64,000 bases of DNA from Sphaerisporangium corydalis (lineage in GTDB: Bacteria > Actinomycetota > Actinomycetes > Streptosporangiales > Streptosporangiaceae), in NCBI RefSeq assembly GCF_025506355.1, contig NZ_JANZYP010000020.1, forward strand, positions 54,881 to 118,880, given 5' to 3'. The notes under the pieces were generated by a model. The model worked only from the letters and a program-made list of their open reading frames with translations. It had not been told where the DNA came from and did not search any database. Shown here piece by piece: positions 34,705-43,166 of this stretch; positions within the stretch are counted from its first letter, which is position 1; the number at the start of each line of letters is the position of its first letter. A program made the translations under genes and the position numbers.

Positions 34705-35804
34705 GCACCGGACCCGTGGGCGTCGCCGTCGTCGGCGCGGGCGCGATCAGCGAGGCGTACCTGCGCAACCTCACCTCCTTCCCCGACGTCCGTGTCGTCG
34801 GGGTCGCCGACATCGACGCCGAGCGCGCCGAGGCCAAGGCCCGCGCCCACGACGTCCCCGCCTGGGGCGACGTCGGCACCATCCTGGCGATCCCCGAGGC
34901 CGAGATCATCGTCAACCTGACGGTCCCCGCCGCGCACTCGGCCGTCGCGACCGCCGCCCTGCGCGCCGGCAAGCACGTGTACGGGGAGAAGCCGCTGGTG
35001 CTCGACCCCGGAGAGGGCGAGAAACTCCTCGCCGAGGCGGCCTCGCGCGGGCTGCTCGTCGGCAACGCCCCCGACACCTTCCTCGGCGCGGGGCTGCAGT
35101 CGGCCAAGCGCGCCCTGGCGTCCGGCCTGATCGGCACGCCGATCGCCGCCAACGCCGTGATGCAGAGCCCCGGGCCCGAGCCGTGGCACCCGAACCCCGA
35201 GTTCTTCTACCAGCCGGGCGCCGGGCCGGTGTTCGACATGGGCCCGTACTACCTCACCACGCTGGTCGCCATGCTCGGCCCGGTGTCCAAGGTGGTGGCC
35301 ACCGCCCGGCAGGCCCGTACGACACGGGTGATCGGATCGGGGCCGAAGCTCGGCACGAGCTTCGGCGTCGAGGTGCCGACGCACGTCATGGCGCTGCTCG
35401 ACTTCACGGGCGGCGCGAGCGCCTCGGCGACGTTCAGCTTCGACTCCCCGGCCAGCGTGACGATGATCCAGATCATCGGCACCGAGGGGATGCTGTCGCT
35501 GCCCGACCCGAACACCTTCGTGGGACCGCTCAAGGTGCGGGCCACCGGGGACTCCGAGTGGCGCGAGCTGCCCATTTCCGGGACCACGACCGGGCGGGGC
35601 CTCGGCGTCGTCGACATGGCACGCGCCCTGCGCGGCGGCCCGCCCCACCGCGCGTCCGGCACGCTGGCCCTGCACGTGCTGGAGGCCATGACGGCGCTCA
35701 TCGAGTCGGCCGGCCTCGGCGGGTTCCGGCACCTGTCGACCACGACGGCCGAACCGGAACCGCTCCCGGCCGGCTGGGACCCCCACGCCGCCACCCTCGC
35801 CTGA
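34701..35804 (+). CDS. Gfo/Idh/MocA family oxidoreductase
   Basis: A 367-residue NAD(P)-dependent dehydrogenase. The Rossmann motif VGAGAIS (near 11-17) is followed by the family motif AGKHVYGEKPLVLDPGEGEK (near 93-112) containing the EKP lysine, and a GPYYLTTLVAML segment in the C-terminal domain. It overlaps the upstream isomerase gene by four bases (ATGA). The two enzymes probably act in sequence on one sugar or polyol. The stop codon lies in a 25-bp tandem duplication. Confidence 0.9.
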   Translation: MSTGPVGVAVVGAGAISEAYLRNLTSFPDVRVVGVADIDAERAEAKARAHDVPAWGDVGTILAIPEAEIIVNLTVPAAHSAVATAALRAGKHVYGEKPLVLDPGEGEKLLAEAASRGLLVGNAPDTFLGAGLQSAKRALASGLIGTPIAANAVMQSPGPEPWHPNPEFFYQPGAGPVFDMGPYYLTTLVAMLGPVSKVVATARQARTTRVIGSGPKLGTSFGVEVPTHVMALLDFTGGASASATFSFDSPASVTMIQIIGTEGMLSLPDPNTFVGPLKVRATGDSEWRELPISGTTTGRGLGVVDMARALRGGPPHRASGTLALHVLEAMTALIESAGLGGFRHLSTTTAEPEPLPAGWDPHAATLA

Positions 35805-35845
35805 CCCGCGCGGCCCCGCCCTCGCCTGACCCGCGCGGCCCCGCC
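35796..35845 (+). repeat. 25-bp tandem duplication across the Gfo/Idh stop codon
   Basis: CTCGCCTGACCCGCGCGGCC plus CCGCC is repeated exactly at 35796-35820 and 35821-35845. The first copy includes the TGA stop at 35802-35804, so the second is entirely downstream and non-coding. Confidence 0.85.
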
Positions 35846-35873
35846 CTCGGCCTGGACACCGGGGACGGGGCCG

Positions 35874-36206
35874 TCACAGGGCCATGGCGACCGTCAGCAG
35901 GACGGCCGAGTCCTCCAGTGCCTCCATGTGGTGCCGGACGTCGGGCACGATGAGCAGGTCCCCGGCCTGCGCGTCCCACGAGACCTCCCCGGCCACCACG
36001 CGCACCCGCCCCCACAGCACGTACAGCGTCGCCTCGCCCCGGACCTCGTGCTCGCCCTGGACGGTGCCTCCCGTGAGGCCGATCACCGTGTGCCGCAGGA
36101 TGTGCTCGTGCCCGCCGACGACCGTGTCCGCCGCGTGCCCGGCGGTCGACGTCGCCGCCCGTTCCAGTTGCTGGCGGGCCACGGCCACGAGAGAGAACTT
36201 GTTCAT
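35874..36206 (-). CDS. Cupin domain protein
   Basis: A 110-residue single-domain cupin. The beta-barrel motifs are GEATLYVLWGRVRVVAGEVS and AGDLLIVPDVRHHMEALEDS, the latter holding likely metal-ligand histidines. It may be a small dioxygenase-like or sensor protein that buffers a substrate; no function can be given. ATG 36206 follows GGGGAAG. It is convergent with the Gfo/Idh gene. Confidence 0.8.
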   Translation of the reverse strand: MNKFSLVAVARQQLERAATSTAGHAADTVVGGHEHILRHTVIGLTGGTVQGEHEVRGEATLYVLWGRVRVVAGEVSWDAQAGDLLIVPDVRHHMEALEDSAVLLTVAMAL

Positions 36207-36428
36207 CGCAGACTTCCCCTTGTGCTCGGCACGGCCGTTCCGCCGTGCGCCGCCCTGGCTTCCGGGTACGCCGGACCGGCCGGGTCGTGCGAGGCGACGA
36301 GGCCTCACCCCCATGCCTACCCCGTTGCGCCCTCCCACCCCCGCGCCGGGGCCACCGAGAGCGGCCCGCCCGCACCCGGCCCCCGCCCACCACGTCCGGC
36401 CCCACGGCTCACCGTGCCAGGGCCGCCG

Positions 36429-37316
36429 TCACAGCTTCTTGCGGGTCTCCTCGGCGTGGCGGCGTGCGTCGGCGGCGCGGCGGGCGGCCCGGTTCCGTTC
36501 GCGCTCGGCCCCGCTCACCCGCTTGGTGAGCACCTCCTGGCGGTCGAGTACGGCCTTGAGCTCCCGCCGCAGCCGCTCCTCCTCGGCCGTGAGCTCCGCC
36601 CGGGCCCGCCCGGCCCGCTCGACCTCCTCATCCCACTCGGCGAGCGCCTGCTCGGCCTCCCGCGCCTCCGCCGCCGCGGCGTCGGCCTGCTCGGTCAGCC
36701 GCCTGCGCCGTTCCTCCTCCGCACGCCGCCGCGCGTCCTCCTCCGCCTGGGGATCGCGTTTCGTGCCCGCCCGCCGTTCGCCCGCAGCCTTGGCCGGCCG
36801 CTTCACGGCGGGCCCCGCCGATCCCGCACCCGGCGGGGCGGGCTCGCCGACCGGAACGAACCCGGCGTAACTCCGCGGCTGGGACAGCCATCCGGCGCGT
36901 ACCTCGTCGGCCACCGCCGGATCCATCGTCGCGGCGTGCAGGGTGTCCTCGACCTCCCGTACGGCGGGCTCGCGCAGCGGGCGCCCGGCCTCGGACGCCA
37001 GGGTCACCGCCATGCGGACCAGTCCGGCGACCAGCTCGCCCCTGCGCTGGTCCAGCTCGCCGACATGCCCGCCCGCCGCCCACGCCGACCGCAGCTCGGC
37101 GCCGAGGTCGAGCAGGCGGGCGAGCTCGCCGGTCTCCGCGCGGGCCAGCCGGTTGACCGCCCAGGCCGACACGGTCGGGCGCCGCAGCTCGCCGACCCGC
37201 TTGGCCAGGGCGGCGTCCCCGGCCTTCTTGGCCTCGGCGGCGGCCTGTTTGCGCCTGTCCACGAAATCCTCGGGCGCGCCCTCGTACAGCTCGTCCGCCA
37301 CGACAGAAAGCTCCAC
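36429..37316 (-). CDS. Conserved actinobacterial coiled-coil protein of unknown function
   Basis: A 295-residue soluble protein. The N-terminal 140 residues form a conserved helical domain (YEGAPEDFVDRRKQAAAEAK, then LRRPTVSAWAVNRLAR) seen in many actinomycetes without assigned function. After a Pro/Gly/Ala linker (about 150-180), the C-terminal 110 residues are an almost pure Glu/Arg/Ala coiled coil. No membrane or catalytic motif is present. GTG start with AGGAG upstream. It could be a scaffold or nucleoid-associated protein, but this is speculation. Confidence 0.75.
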   Translation of the reverse strand: MELSVVADELYEGAPEDFVDRRKQAAAEAKKAGDAALAKRVGELRRPTVSAWAVNRLARAETGELARLLDLGAELRSAWAAGGHVGELDQRRGELVAGLVRMAVTLASEAGRPLREPAVREVEDTLHAATMDPAVADEVRAGWLSQPRSYAGFVPVGEPAPPGAGSAGPAVKRPAKAAGERRAGTKRDPQAEEDARRRAEEERRRRLTEQADAAAAEAREAEQALAEWDEEVERAGRARAELTAEEERLRRELKAVLDRQEVLTKRVSGAERERNRAARRAADARRHAEETRKKL

Positions 37317-37338
37317 ACCAACTCCTTACCCCCCTCCT

Positions 37339-38223
37339 TTACCCCGCGCAACCGGCGAGCCGCGCGCATGCCACATAGTGGCCGGGTTCCACCTCCAGGA
37401 GCCCGCCGGTGCCCGCCTTGTCGTGGTAAAGGCAGGATTCGATGGGTTCGGCCTCCTGCCAGGGCTCGCGCAGCCGGGGCACGGCGGCGAGCAGTTCCCG
37501 GGTGTAGGGGTGCTTCGGCCCGGTGAACACCGTCTCGGTCGGCCCCATCTCGGCGACGGTGCCGCGCCGCAGGACGATCGTGCGCTCGGCCAGGTAGGTG
37601 CCCAGCGAGAGGTCGTGGGTGATGTACAGCACCCCGAGCCCGCGCCCCTTGAGCTCGGCGAGCAGGTTCAGCACGTCGATCCGGGTCGAGGCGTCGAGCA
37701 TGCTGGTGATCTCGTCGGCCACCAGCAGCTTGATGTCCAGCAGCAGGGCCCGCGCGATGAGCAGGCGCTGGAGCTGGCCGCCGCTGAGCTGGTGGGGGAA
37801 CTTCCCGAGGATCTGCGCGGGGTTGAGCCGTACGTCCGCGAGTGAGGCCCGTACCCGTTCCGCCCATTCGGCCGGCGGCACCTCGGGGAAGTACACCTCC
37901 TTGATCATCCGGAACACGCGGTCGGCCTTGAAGACGGGGTTGAAGGTGCTGAACGGGTCCTGGAAGACGCCCTGGACCTCGCGGTAGTAGGACTTCGCCG
38001 GGCGGACGGCGGTCCCGTTCCAGGTGATGGACCCGCTGGTCACCGGCGTGAGGCCGAGGATCATCCGGCCGAGCGTGCTCTTGCCGCTGCCGCTCTCGCC
38101 GATCAGCGAGACGACCTCGCCGGGACCGACCTCGAAGCTCACCCCGCCCACGGCGGTCGTGCTGCCGCCGCCGAACGCGCCGGTCCGGTAGACCTTGGTG
38201 ACGTTGTCGAGTTTCAGCATCAT
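37339..38223 (-). CDS. Opp/Dpp-type ABC transporter ATP-binding protein, DppF/OppF-like
   Basis: A 294-residue ATPase: Walker [15 protein letters not shown] signature LSGGQLQRLLIARAL, Walker B LLVADEITSMLD (Glu after Asp present), H-loop THDLS. The C-terminal oligopeptide-transporter extension with Cys residues (SCLYHD, YVACARLAGCAG) is present in shortened form. Its ATG overlaps the upstream ATPase stop (ATGA). It is the last gene of the operon led by the family 5 binding protein at 41133-42890. Confidence 0.93.
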   Translation of the reverse strand: MMLKLDNVTKVYRTGAFGGGSTTAVGGVSFEVGPGEVVSLIGESGSGKSTLGRMILGLTPVTSGSITWNGTAVRPAKSYYREVQGVFQDPFSTFNPVFKADRVFRMIKEVYFPEVPPAEWAERVRASLADVRLNPAQILGKFPHQLSGGQLQRLLIARALLLDIKLLVADEITSMLDASTRIDVLNLLAELKGRGLGVLYITHDLSLGTYLAERTIVLRRGTVAEMGPTETVFTGPKHPYTRELLAAVPRLREPWQEAEPIESCLYHDKAGTGGLLEVEPGHYVACARLAGCAG

Positions 38224-39161
38224 GCCTTCCAGCAGGCGACGACGTGGCCGGGCTCGATCTCCGCCGCCGGGGGCTCCTGCGCGCACTTGTCGAAGGCCAG
38301 CGGGCAGCGGTCCCTGAACCGGCAGCCGGTCGGCGGGTCGAGCAGGGATGGGGGGCCGCCGGGGATGCCGGACAGCCGCCGGTCGGCGTACCGCACGCCC
38401 ACCTCGGGCAGCGAGTCGATCAGCAGCTTCGTGTACGGATGGCGAGGCGCCTCGACGATCACCTTGGCGGGCGCCCGCTCGACCACCTTGCCCGCGTACA
38501 TGATCATGATCTTGTCGGCGATCTGGTAGGTGAGCGAGATGTCGTGGGTGATGAAGATCATGCTGTTCACCACCCCGTTGTCGCGGAAGCCGGCCAGCGC
38601 CGTGGCCACGCCCTTCTGGGTGGACACGTCCAGCGCGGAGGTGACCTCGTCGGCGATGAGCAGCGAGGGGTCGAGCAGCGTGGAGATGACCATCACCATG
38701 CGCTGCTTCATGCCGCCCGACAGCTCGATCGGGTAGCGGCCGAGCACCTCCGGCGAGAGTCCCACCAGGTCGAGGCGGGCGGCGAGCTTCTCGGCGTCCA
38801 GCGGCACCCCACGGGACCTGAGCAGCTCCCCCACCATCCTGCCGATCTTGCGGGTGGGGTTCATGGCGCTCATGGAGTACTGCGGGACCAGCGAGACCTT
38901 GTGGAAGCGGAAGGGGTTCATCCGCCGGTCGTCCCCGACCGGCAGCTCCTCCCCGTCGAGCTCCACCCGGCCCCCGATGTGGCGCATGCGGCCGTCCATC
39001 CGGATCAGGCTCTTGCCCAGGGTCGTCTTCCCGCAGCCCGACTCCCCCGCCAGCCCGAGGATCTCGCCGTCCCCCACCTCGAACGAGACCCCGTCGAGCG
39101 CGCGCACCTCGCCCTTCAGGGTCTGGTAGTGGACCTTCAGATCGGTGACCCGCAGGCTCAT
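38220..39161 (-). CDS. Opp/Dpp-type ABC transporter ATP-binding protein, DppD/OppD-like
   Basis: A 313-residue ATPase with Walker A GESGCGKTTLG, signature LSGGMKQRMVMV, Walker B LLIADEVTSALD and H-loop THDISL. The C-terminal OppD-type domain GCRFRDRCPLAFDKCAQEPP carries the Cys pattern that binds an iron-sulphur cluster in related ATPases. It overlaps both neighbouring genes by ATGA, showing tight coupling. It powers import through the two permeases just upstream. Confidence 0.94.
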   Translation of the reverse strand: MSLRVTDLKVHYQTLKGEVRALDGVSFEVGDGEILGLAGESGCGKTTLGKSLIRMDGRMRHIGGRVELDGEELPVGDDRRMNPFRFHKVSLVPQYSMSAMNPTRKIGRMVGELLRSRGVPLDAEKLAARLDLVGLSPEVLGRYPIELSGGMKQRMVMVISTLLDPSLLIADEVTSALDVSTQKGVATALAGFRDNGVVNSMIFITHDISLTYQIADKIMIMYAGKVVERAPAKVIVEAPRHPYTKLLIDSLPEVGVRYADRRLSGIPGGPPSLLDPPTGCRFRDRCPLAFDKCAQEPPAAEIEPGHVVACWKA

Positions 39162-40054
39162 GTCTCCCTCAGCTTCGGGTTGAAGACCTCGTCGAGGCCC
39201 ACGTTGGCCACGTACAGGGCGCCGACGACCGCCGTGATCCCCGCGCCGGGCGGCACGAACCACCACCACAGCCCGAGCTGCATCGCGCTCCACTGGCTCG
39301 CGTTCTGCAGCATCAGCCCGAGGGACACGCCCTCGGTGGGCCCGAGCCCGATGAAGTCCAGGGACGAGGCGATGAGGATCGAACCGCCGAACAGCAGGAT
39401 GAACGTCATGAACAGGTAGGAGCTCATGTTCGGCGCGATCTCCCGGACGATGATCTTCCGGGTGGTCGCCCCGCTGAGCCTGGCCAGGTCCACGAAGTCC
39501 CGGGAGCGCAGCGAGAAGGTCTGCGCCCTGATCGCCCGCGCCGCCCACGGCCAGGACGTCAGCCCGATGAACACCGCCTGCGCGCCGACGCTGCGGATGC
39601 CGAGGTAGGCGTTGACGATCAGCAGGACGGCCAGGGCGGGCAGGACCAGGATGACGTTGGTCAGCATGTTCAGGACCTCGTCGACCAGGCCGCCCCGGTA
39701 GCCGGCGACGAAGCCCACCACCATGCCCACGACGGCCGCGATGCCGCCGCCGAGCACCCCGACCAGGAACGTCGTGCGCAGCCCGTACACGAACTGGACG
39801 AAGACATCCTGGCCGAACGTCGTGGTGCCGAACCAGTACTCTCCCGACGGCGACTGCATCGGCGGGCCGACGTACTCGTTGGGCGGCGCGCCCGCCAGCA
39901 GGGGGCCGAGCAGCCCCAGCGCGAGCAGCGCCAGCACGATGCCGAGCCCGATCACCAGCTTGGCGTTGCGCACCGCGAAGTGCAGGGCCTCCCGCCAGGC
40001 GCCCGGCGGCGTGGCGGGGACCTCGCGGGTCTGGACCTCCTGAAGGGCCGTCAT
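39158..40054 (-). CDS. Opp/Dpp-type ABC transporter permease, DppC-like
   Basis: A 298-residue permease with a long cytoplasmic N-terminus, then about six helices. The FGTTTFGQDVFVQFVYGLRT segment (75-94) is the typical DppC entry, and ALARLSGATTRKIIVREI-like text (DLARLSGATTRKIIVREI) is the ATPase-coupling loop. The N-terminal coding sequence (MTALQEV) and start codon have been duplicated just upstream, producing the nine-codon cistron at 40051-40080. Confidence 0.93.
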   Translation of the reverse strand: MTALQEVQTREVPATPPGAWREALHFAVRNAKLVIGLGIVLALLALGLLGPLLAGAPPNEYVGPPMQSPSGEYWFGTTTFGQDVFVQFVYGLRTTFLVGVLGGGIAAVVGMVVGFVAGYRGGLVDEVLNMLTNVILVLPALAVLLIVNAYLGIRSVGAQAVFIGLTSWPWAARAIRAQTFSLRSRDFVDLARLSGATTRKIIVREIAPNMSSYLFMTFILLFGGSILIASSLDFIGLGPTEGVSLGLMLQNASQWSAMQLGLWWWFVPPGAGITAVVGALYVANVGLDEVFNPKLRET

Positions 40055-40080
40055 GCCGTCACTTCCTGAAGGGCCGTCAT
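40051..40080 (-). CDS. Nine-codon minicistron between the two permease genes
   Basis: A 26-bp tandem duplication of the DppC-like start region creates ATG (40080-40078) MTALQEVTA followed by TGA (40053-40051). Its ATG overlaps the DppB-like stop by ATGA, and its own stop overlaps the DppC-like ATG by ATGA, so a ribosome could terminate and restart twice. The GGAAG inside it serves as the ribosome binding site for the next gene. It is more likely a by-product of duplication than a functional peptide. Confidence 0.4.
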   Translation of the reverse strand: MTALQEVTA

Positions 40081-41072
40081 GCCGTCGCGCCTGCCATTCC
40101 CGCCCTCGTACGCGGATCGACCACGACGTAGACGATGTCGATCACGAAGTTGGCGACCAGGACGCCGAGCACGATGAACAGGAACGTGCCCTGCAGCAGG
40201 AAGAAGTCCTGGTTCTGGATGGCCTTGAGTATCAGGCTGCCCAGGCCCGGATAGGAGAAGACGATCTCGGTGACCAGGGCGCCGGCCACCAGCACGCCGA
40301 GTTGCAGCGCCAGTCCGGTGATCTGCGGCAGCACCGCGTTCCTGAAGGCGTATCTCCTGATCAGCCGCTGCGGTGCGCCGAGCGCCGACAGGTAGTTGGC
40401 GTAGTCCGACTCCAGCTCGTAGATGATCATGTTGCGCATGCCGATCGCCCAGCCGCCCAGCGCCACCAGGAACAGCGACGCGAACGGCAGCGCCCAGTGG
40501 TGCAGCAGGTCCAGGACGAAGTCGAGCGACCAGTTGGGCCGCGTGGAGAAGCTGTAGCCTCCCGCGACGGGGAACCAGCCGAGGATCACGCCGAACCCCC
40601 AGGCCAGCAGGACCGCCAGCCACATGTACGGCGTGGCGGTCAGCACGTAGCCGACGGGCAGCACGGTGTTGTCCAGGAGTTTGCGCCGGGCCGCGTACGC
40701 GCCGAGCCGGTTGCCCACCACCCAGCTCAGCAGCACCGAGGGGATCATCAGCGCCAGCGTGTACGGCACGGCGCCCATGATGACGGTGCTCACCGGCGTG
40801 GGGAACACCCAGATGCTGATGCCGAAGTCGCCCCGGAGCAGCGCGCCCCAGAAGCCGAGGTACTGCTGCCACACGGGCTGGTCGAAGCCGAACAGGCTGG
40901 TGTAGTAGGCGCGCATCGCCTCCACGGCCTCCGGCTGCGACACCCTGGCCCGCGCCAGCATGCTCGCGACCGGGTCACCGGGCATGAAGCGCGGGATCAT
41001 CCAGTTGATCGTGACGGCGACGACGAACGTCAGCCCGTAGATGAGCAGTTTCCGACCGAAATATCGGCGCAC
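40077..41072 (-). CDS. Opp/Dpp-type ABC transporter permease, DppB-like
   Basis: A 331-residue, six-helix permease starting with MRRYFGRKLLIYGLTFVVAV. The first extracellular loop includes the usual RFMPGDPVASMLA, and the coupling loop is ESDYANYLSALGAPQRLIRR. It forms the membrane channel with the DppC-like protein. It follows the binding protein gene by 60 bp. Regulation is likely through the box upstream of that gene. Confidence 0.94.
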   Translation of the reverse strand: MRRYFGRKLLIYGLTFVVAVTINWMIPRFMPGDPVASMLARARVSQPEAVEAMRAYYTSLFGFDQPVWQQYLGFWGALLRGDFGISIWVFPTPVSTVIMGAVPYTLALMIPSVLLSWVVGNRLGAYAARRKLLDNTVLPVGYVLTATPYMWLAVLLAWGFGVILGWFPVAGGYSFSTRPNWSLDFVLDLLHHWALPFASLFLVALGGWAIGMRNMIIYELESDYANYLSALGAPQRLIRRYAFRNAVLPQITGLALQLGVLVAGALVTEIVFSYPGLGSLILKAIQNQDFFLLQGTFLFIVLGVLVANFVIDIVYVVVDPRTRAGMAGATA

Positions 41073-41132
41073 GAAGGCCTCCGGGAAAGGCCCCCTCCGC
41101 CGCGCGCGGCGGGAGGGGGCGGCATCAGACGG

Positions 41133-42890
41133 TCAGGAGGCCGCGGGCTGGAGCTGGGTGAGCGCCTCGAACCCGCCCATCTCCAGCCAGTTGCGCCACA
41201 TGGCGGGCGCGAACTTGGGCGCGCCCTGGGCGGAGGAGGGCCAGTTCTTCCACGTGCTGGTGCTCGACTGGGCCCACAGGCCGTTGTACCAGAGGGGGAT
41301 GACCGGCAGCTCGTCCAGATGGATCTTCTCCAGCTTCGACACCGCCGCCTTCATCCCCTCGATGTCGTCGGTCTTGACCTTGTCCAGGTCGTGCACCAGG
41401 TCCCAGGCCTTCTTGTTCTCGTACCGCCCGAAGTTCACGGTGTTCTGCACCTTCTGCACCGGGAGCTGGAAGAGGTACTGGTAGTAAGTGAACGGCGTGT
41501 TGGAGAGCTGGCGCTCGTTGTTGATCACCAGGTCGAAGTCGCCCTTGCCGCGCTTCTCCACCAGGGCGTTGTAGTCGGGGAAATCGGGGGTGATGTCGAT
41601 GCCCGCCTCCTTGCCGCTGGCCGCGATGGAGCGCGCCGCCTCCATCCAGTCGGTCCAGCCGGACGGCACGATGAGGCTCAAGCTGAGCTTGGAGCCGTCC
41701 TTGTTCTCCACCAGCCCGTCCCCGTTGGTGTCCTTGTAGCCGGCGGCGGCGAGCATCTGCTTGGCCTTGGCCTTGTCGAAGGAGAAGCCGCTCTGGCTCA
41801 CCACGCCCTGGTCGACGAACTGGTCCCACTGCGGCAGCAGGCCGCTGGGGCTGGCCGCCTTGACCAGGTTCCCGTAGACGCCCTCGACGATCTTCTTGAC
41901 GTCGACCGAGGTGGCCAGCGCCTTGCGGAAGGCCACGTCGTCCATGGGCTTCTTGGTGGTGTTGGGCACGAGCCAGGCGGTGTTGGCCGACAGCATGTAC
42001 GGGGGGTCCTTGTAGAACGTGGTCAGGCCGAAGTTGCCCTTGACCAGGTTCGCGACGCCGGGCAGGAAGTTGTTGCTGAGGTCCAGGCCCTTCTGCAGGA
42101 GCAGGCCCATCGACACCTCGTTGCTCGGGGTGGCGACGTCGACGATGTACTTCGGCTTGGGCTCCATGTTGAGCGCCGTCTTGCCCCACCAGTCGTCGCG
42201 CCTGCGGAGCACGGCGCGGTCCTGGTCGTGGCTGCTGAACTTGTAGGCGCCGGTGCCGACGGGGTTCTCGTTCACCCCGTTGAGCACGTCCTCCTCCGAG
42301 AGCTTGCTCCACAGGTGCTCGGGCACGATGGCCCGGTTGTAGAGGTTGAAGTCCCATTCCTGGTAGTTGGCCGTGCTGAAGGTGAACTTCACCGTCTGGT
42401 CGTCGACGGCCTGGACGTCCTTCAGCCACTCCCACAACTGGTGGTACGGGATGGTCTCCATCTTGCCGAGCCCGAAGGTGAAGGCGACGTCCTTGGCGGT
42501 GAACGGCTGCCCGTCCGACCACTTGACGCCTGGACGGATCTTGACCTCGTAGGTCGTGTCGTCGGTCCAGGATCCGCTCTGGGCCAGCCACGGGGTGAGC
42601 TTGCCGGCGTTCGGGTCGAAGTGGAACAGCGTCTCGTAGACCAGGCCCTTCGTGCCGGTCGCCGAGTCCCACTCGCGGAGCGGGTTGAAGTTCGCCGGCG
42701 GACCCCACTGCGTGCCGCTGGTGTAGAGCGTCTCGTTGCGTGGCAGGTCGTTGGGGTTGGCCTGGTCGGCCGCCGGCGCGCTCGCCGCTCCCGAGCCCTG
42801 AGGGGCCGGCGTCGATCCACCGCCCGTACAGCCGACGGCGAGCATGCCGGCCGCCAGTAACGGGACCATGATCCGCACCCGCTGTCGCAT
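41133..42890 (-). CDS. ABC transporter substrate-binding lipoprotein, family 5
   Basis: A 585-residue family 5 (Opp/Dpp-type) binding protein. The signal sequence MRQRVRIMVPLLAAGMLAVG ends at the lipobox Cys21. WSDGQPFTAKDVAFTFGLGK (near 138-157) is a family hallmark, as is the C-terminal IPLWYNGLWAQSS. The start was set at ATG 42890, preceded by AAGGAGAG; the frame stays open to 42938 without better support. Members bind peptides or oligosaccharides. The CelR/CebR-like box upstream favours cello- or other beta-gluco-oligosaccharides, an inference to be tested. Confidence 0.92.
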   Translation of the reverse strand: MRQRVRIMVPLLAAGMLAVGCTGGGSTPAPQGSGAASAPAADQANPNDLPRNETLYTSGTQWGPPANFNPLREWDSATGTKGLVYETLFHFDPNAGKLTPWLAQSGSWTDDTTYEVKIRPGVKWSDGQPFTAKDVAFTFGLGKMETIPYHQLWEWLKDVQAVDDQTVKFTFSTANYQEWDFNLYNRAIVPEHLWSKLSEEDVLNGVNENPVGTGAYKFSSHDQDRAVLRRRDDWWGKTALNMEPKPKYIVDVATPSNEVSMGLLLQKGLDLSNNFLPGVANLVKGNFGLTTFYKDPPYMLSANTAWLVPNTTKKPMDDVAFRKALATSVDVKKIVEGVYGNLVKAASPSGLLPQWDQFVDQGVVSQSGFSFDKAKAKQMLAAAGYKDTNGDGLVENKDGSKLSLSLIVPSGWTDWMEAARSIAASGKEAGIDITPDFPDYNALVEKRGKGDFDLVINNERQLSNTPFTYYQYLFQLPVQKVQNTVNFGRYENKKAWDLVHDLDKVKTDDIEGMKAAVSKLEKIHLDELPVIPLWYNGLWAQSSTSTWKNWPSSAQGAPKFAPAMWRNWLEMGGFEALTQLQPAAS

Positions 42891-42955
42891 CTGTCTCTCC
42901 TTCCCCCGCCTCGCGGCGGAGGTCCGCGTGTGTGCCAAGCCCCGATGTGGCCTCG

Positions 42956-42969
42956 TGAGAGCGCTCCCA
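42956..42969. promoter_or_regulatory. CelR/CebR-like operator upstream of the family 5 ABC operon
   Basis: TGAGAGCGCTCCCA differs by one base from the perfect palindrome found twice near 6.7-6.9 kb. It lies 66 bp before the binding protein ATG and about 40 bp downstream of a predicted start, so a repressor would act as a roadblock. Confidence 0.7.
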
Positions 42970-43010
42970 CAAGCGACCCGCGCCTATTTGCTGAACCGGA
43001 TAAGTACCGA

Positions 43011-43041
43011 GAACGTAAATACGGCGTGTCCGCTCTGTCAA
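43011..43041 (-). promoter_or_regulatory. Probable promoter of the family 5 ABC operon
   Basis: On the minus strand TTGACA (43041-43036) is followed after 18 bp by TACGTT (about 43017-43012), in a locally AT-richer stretch. The operator at 42956-42969 is downstream of it. The call is by motif only. Confidence 0.4.
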
Positions 43042-43166
43042 TAGCCGTAACGCGTTCGAGGCGTACGCAAGCGAGGAGGACGGCCCGGGCGGCGGCGAAC
43101 GCGGGCCCGGACATGAACCGATTCAGTCATGCCCGCCGCAGGTCGTCAGGGTGCGGGCGCGGGCCC

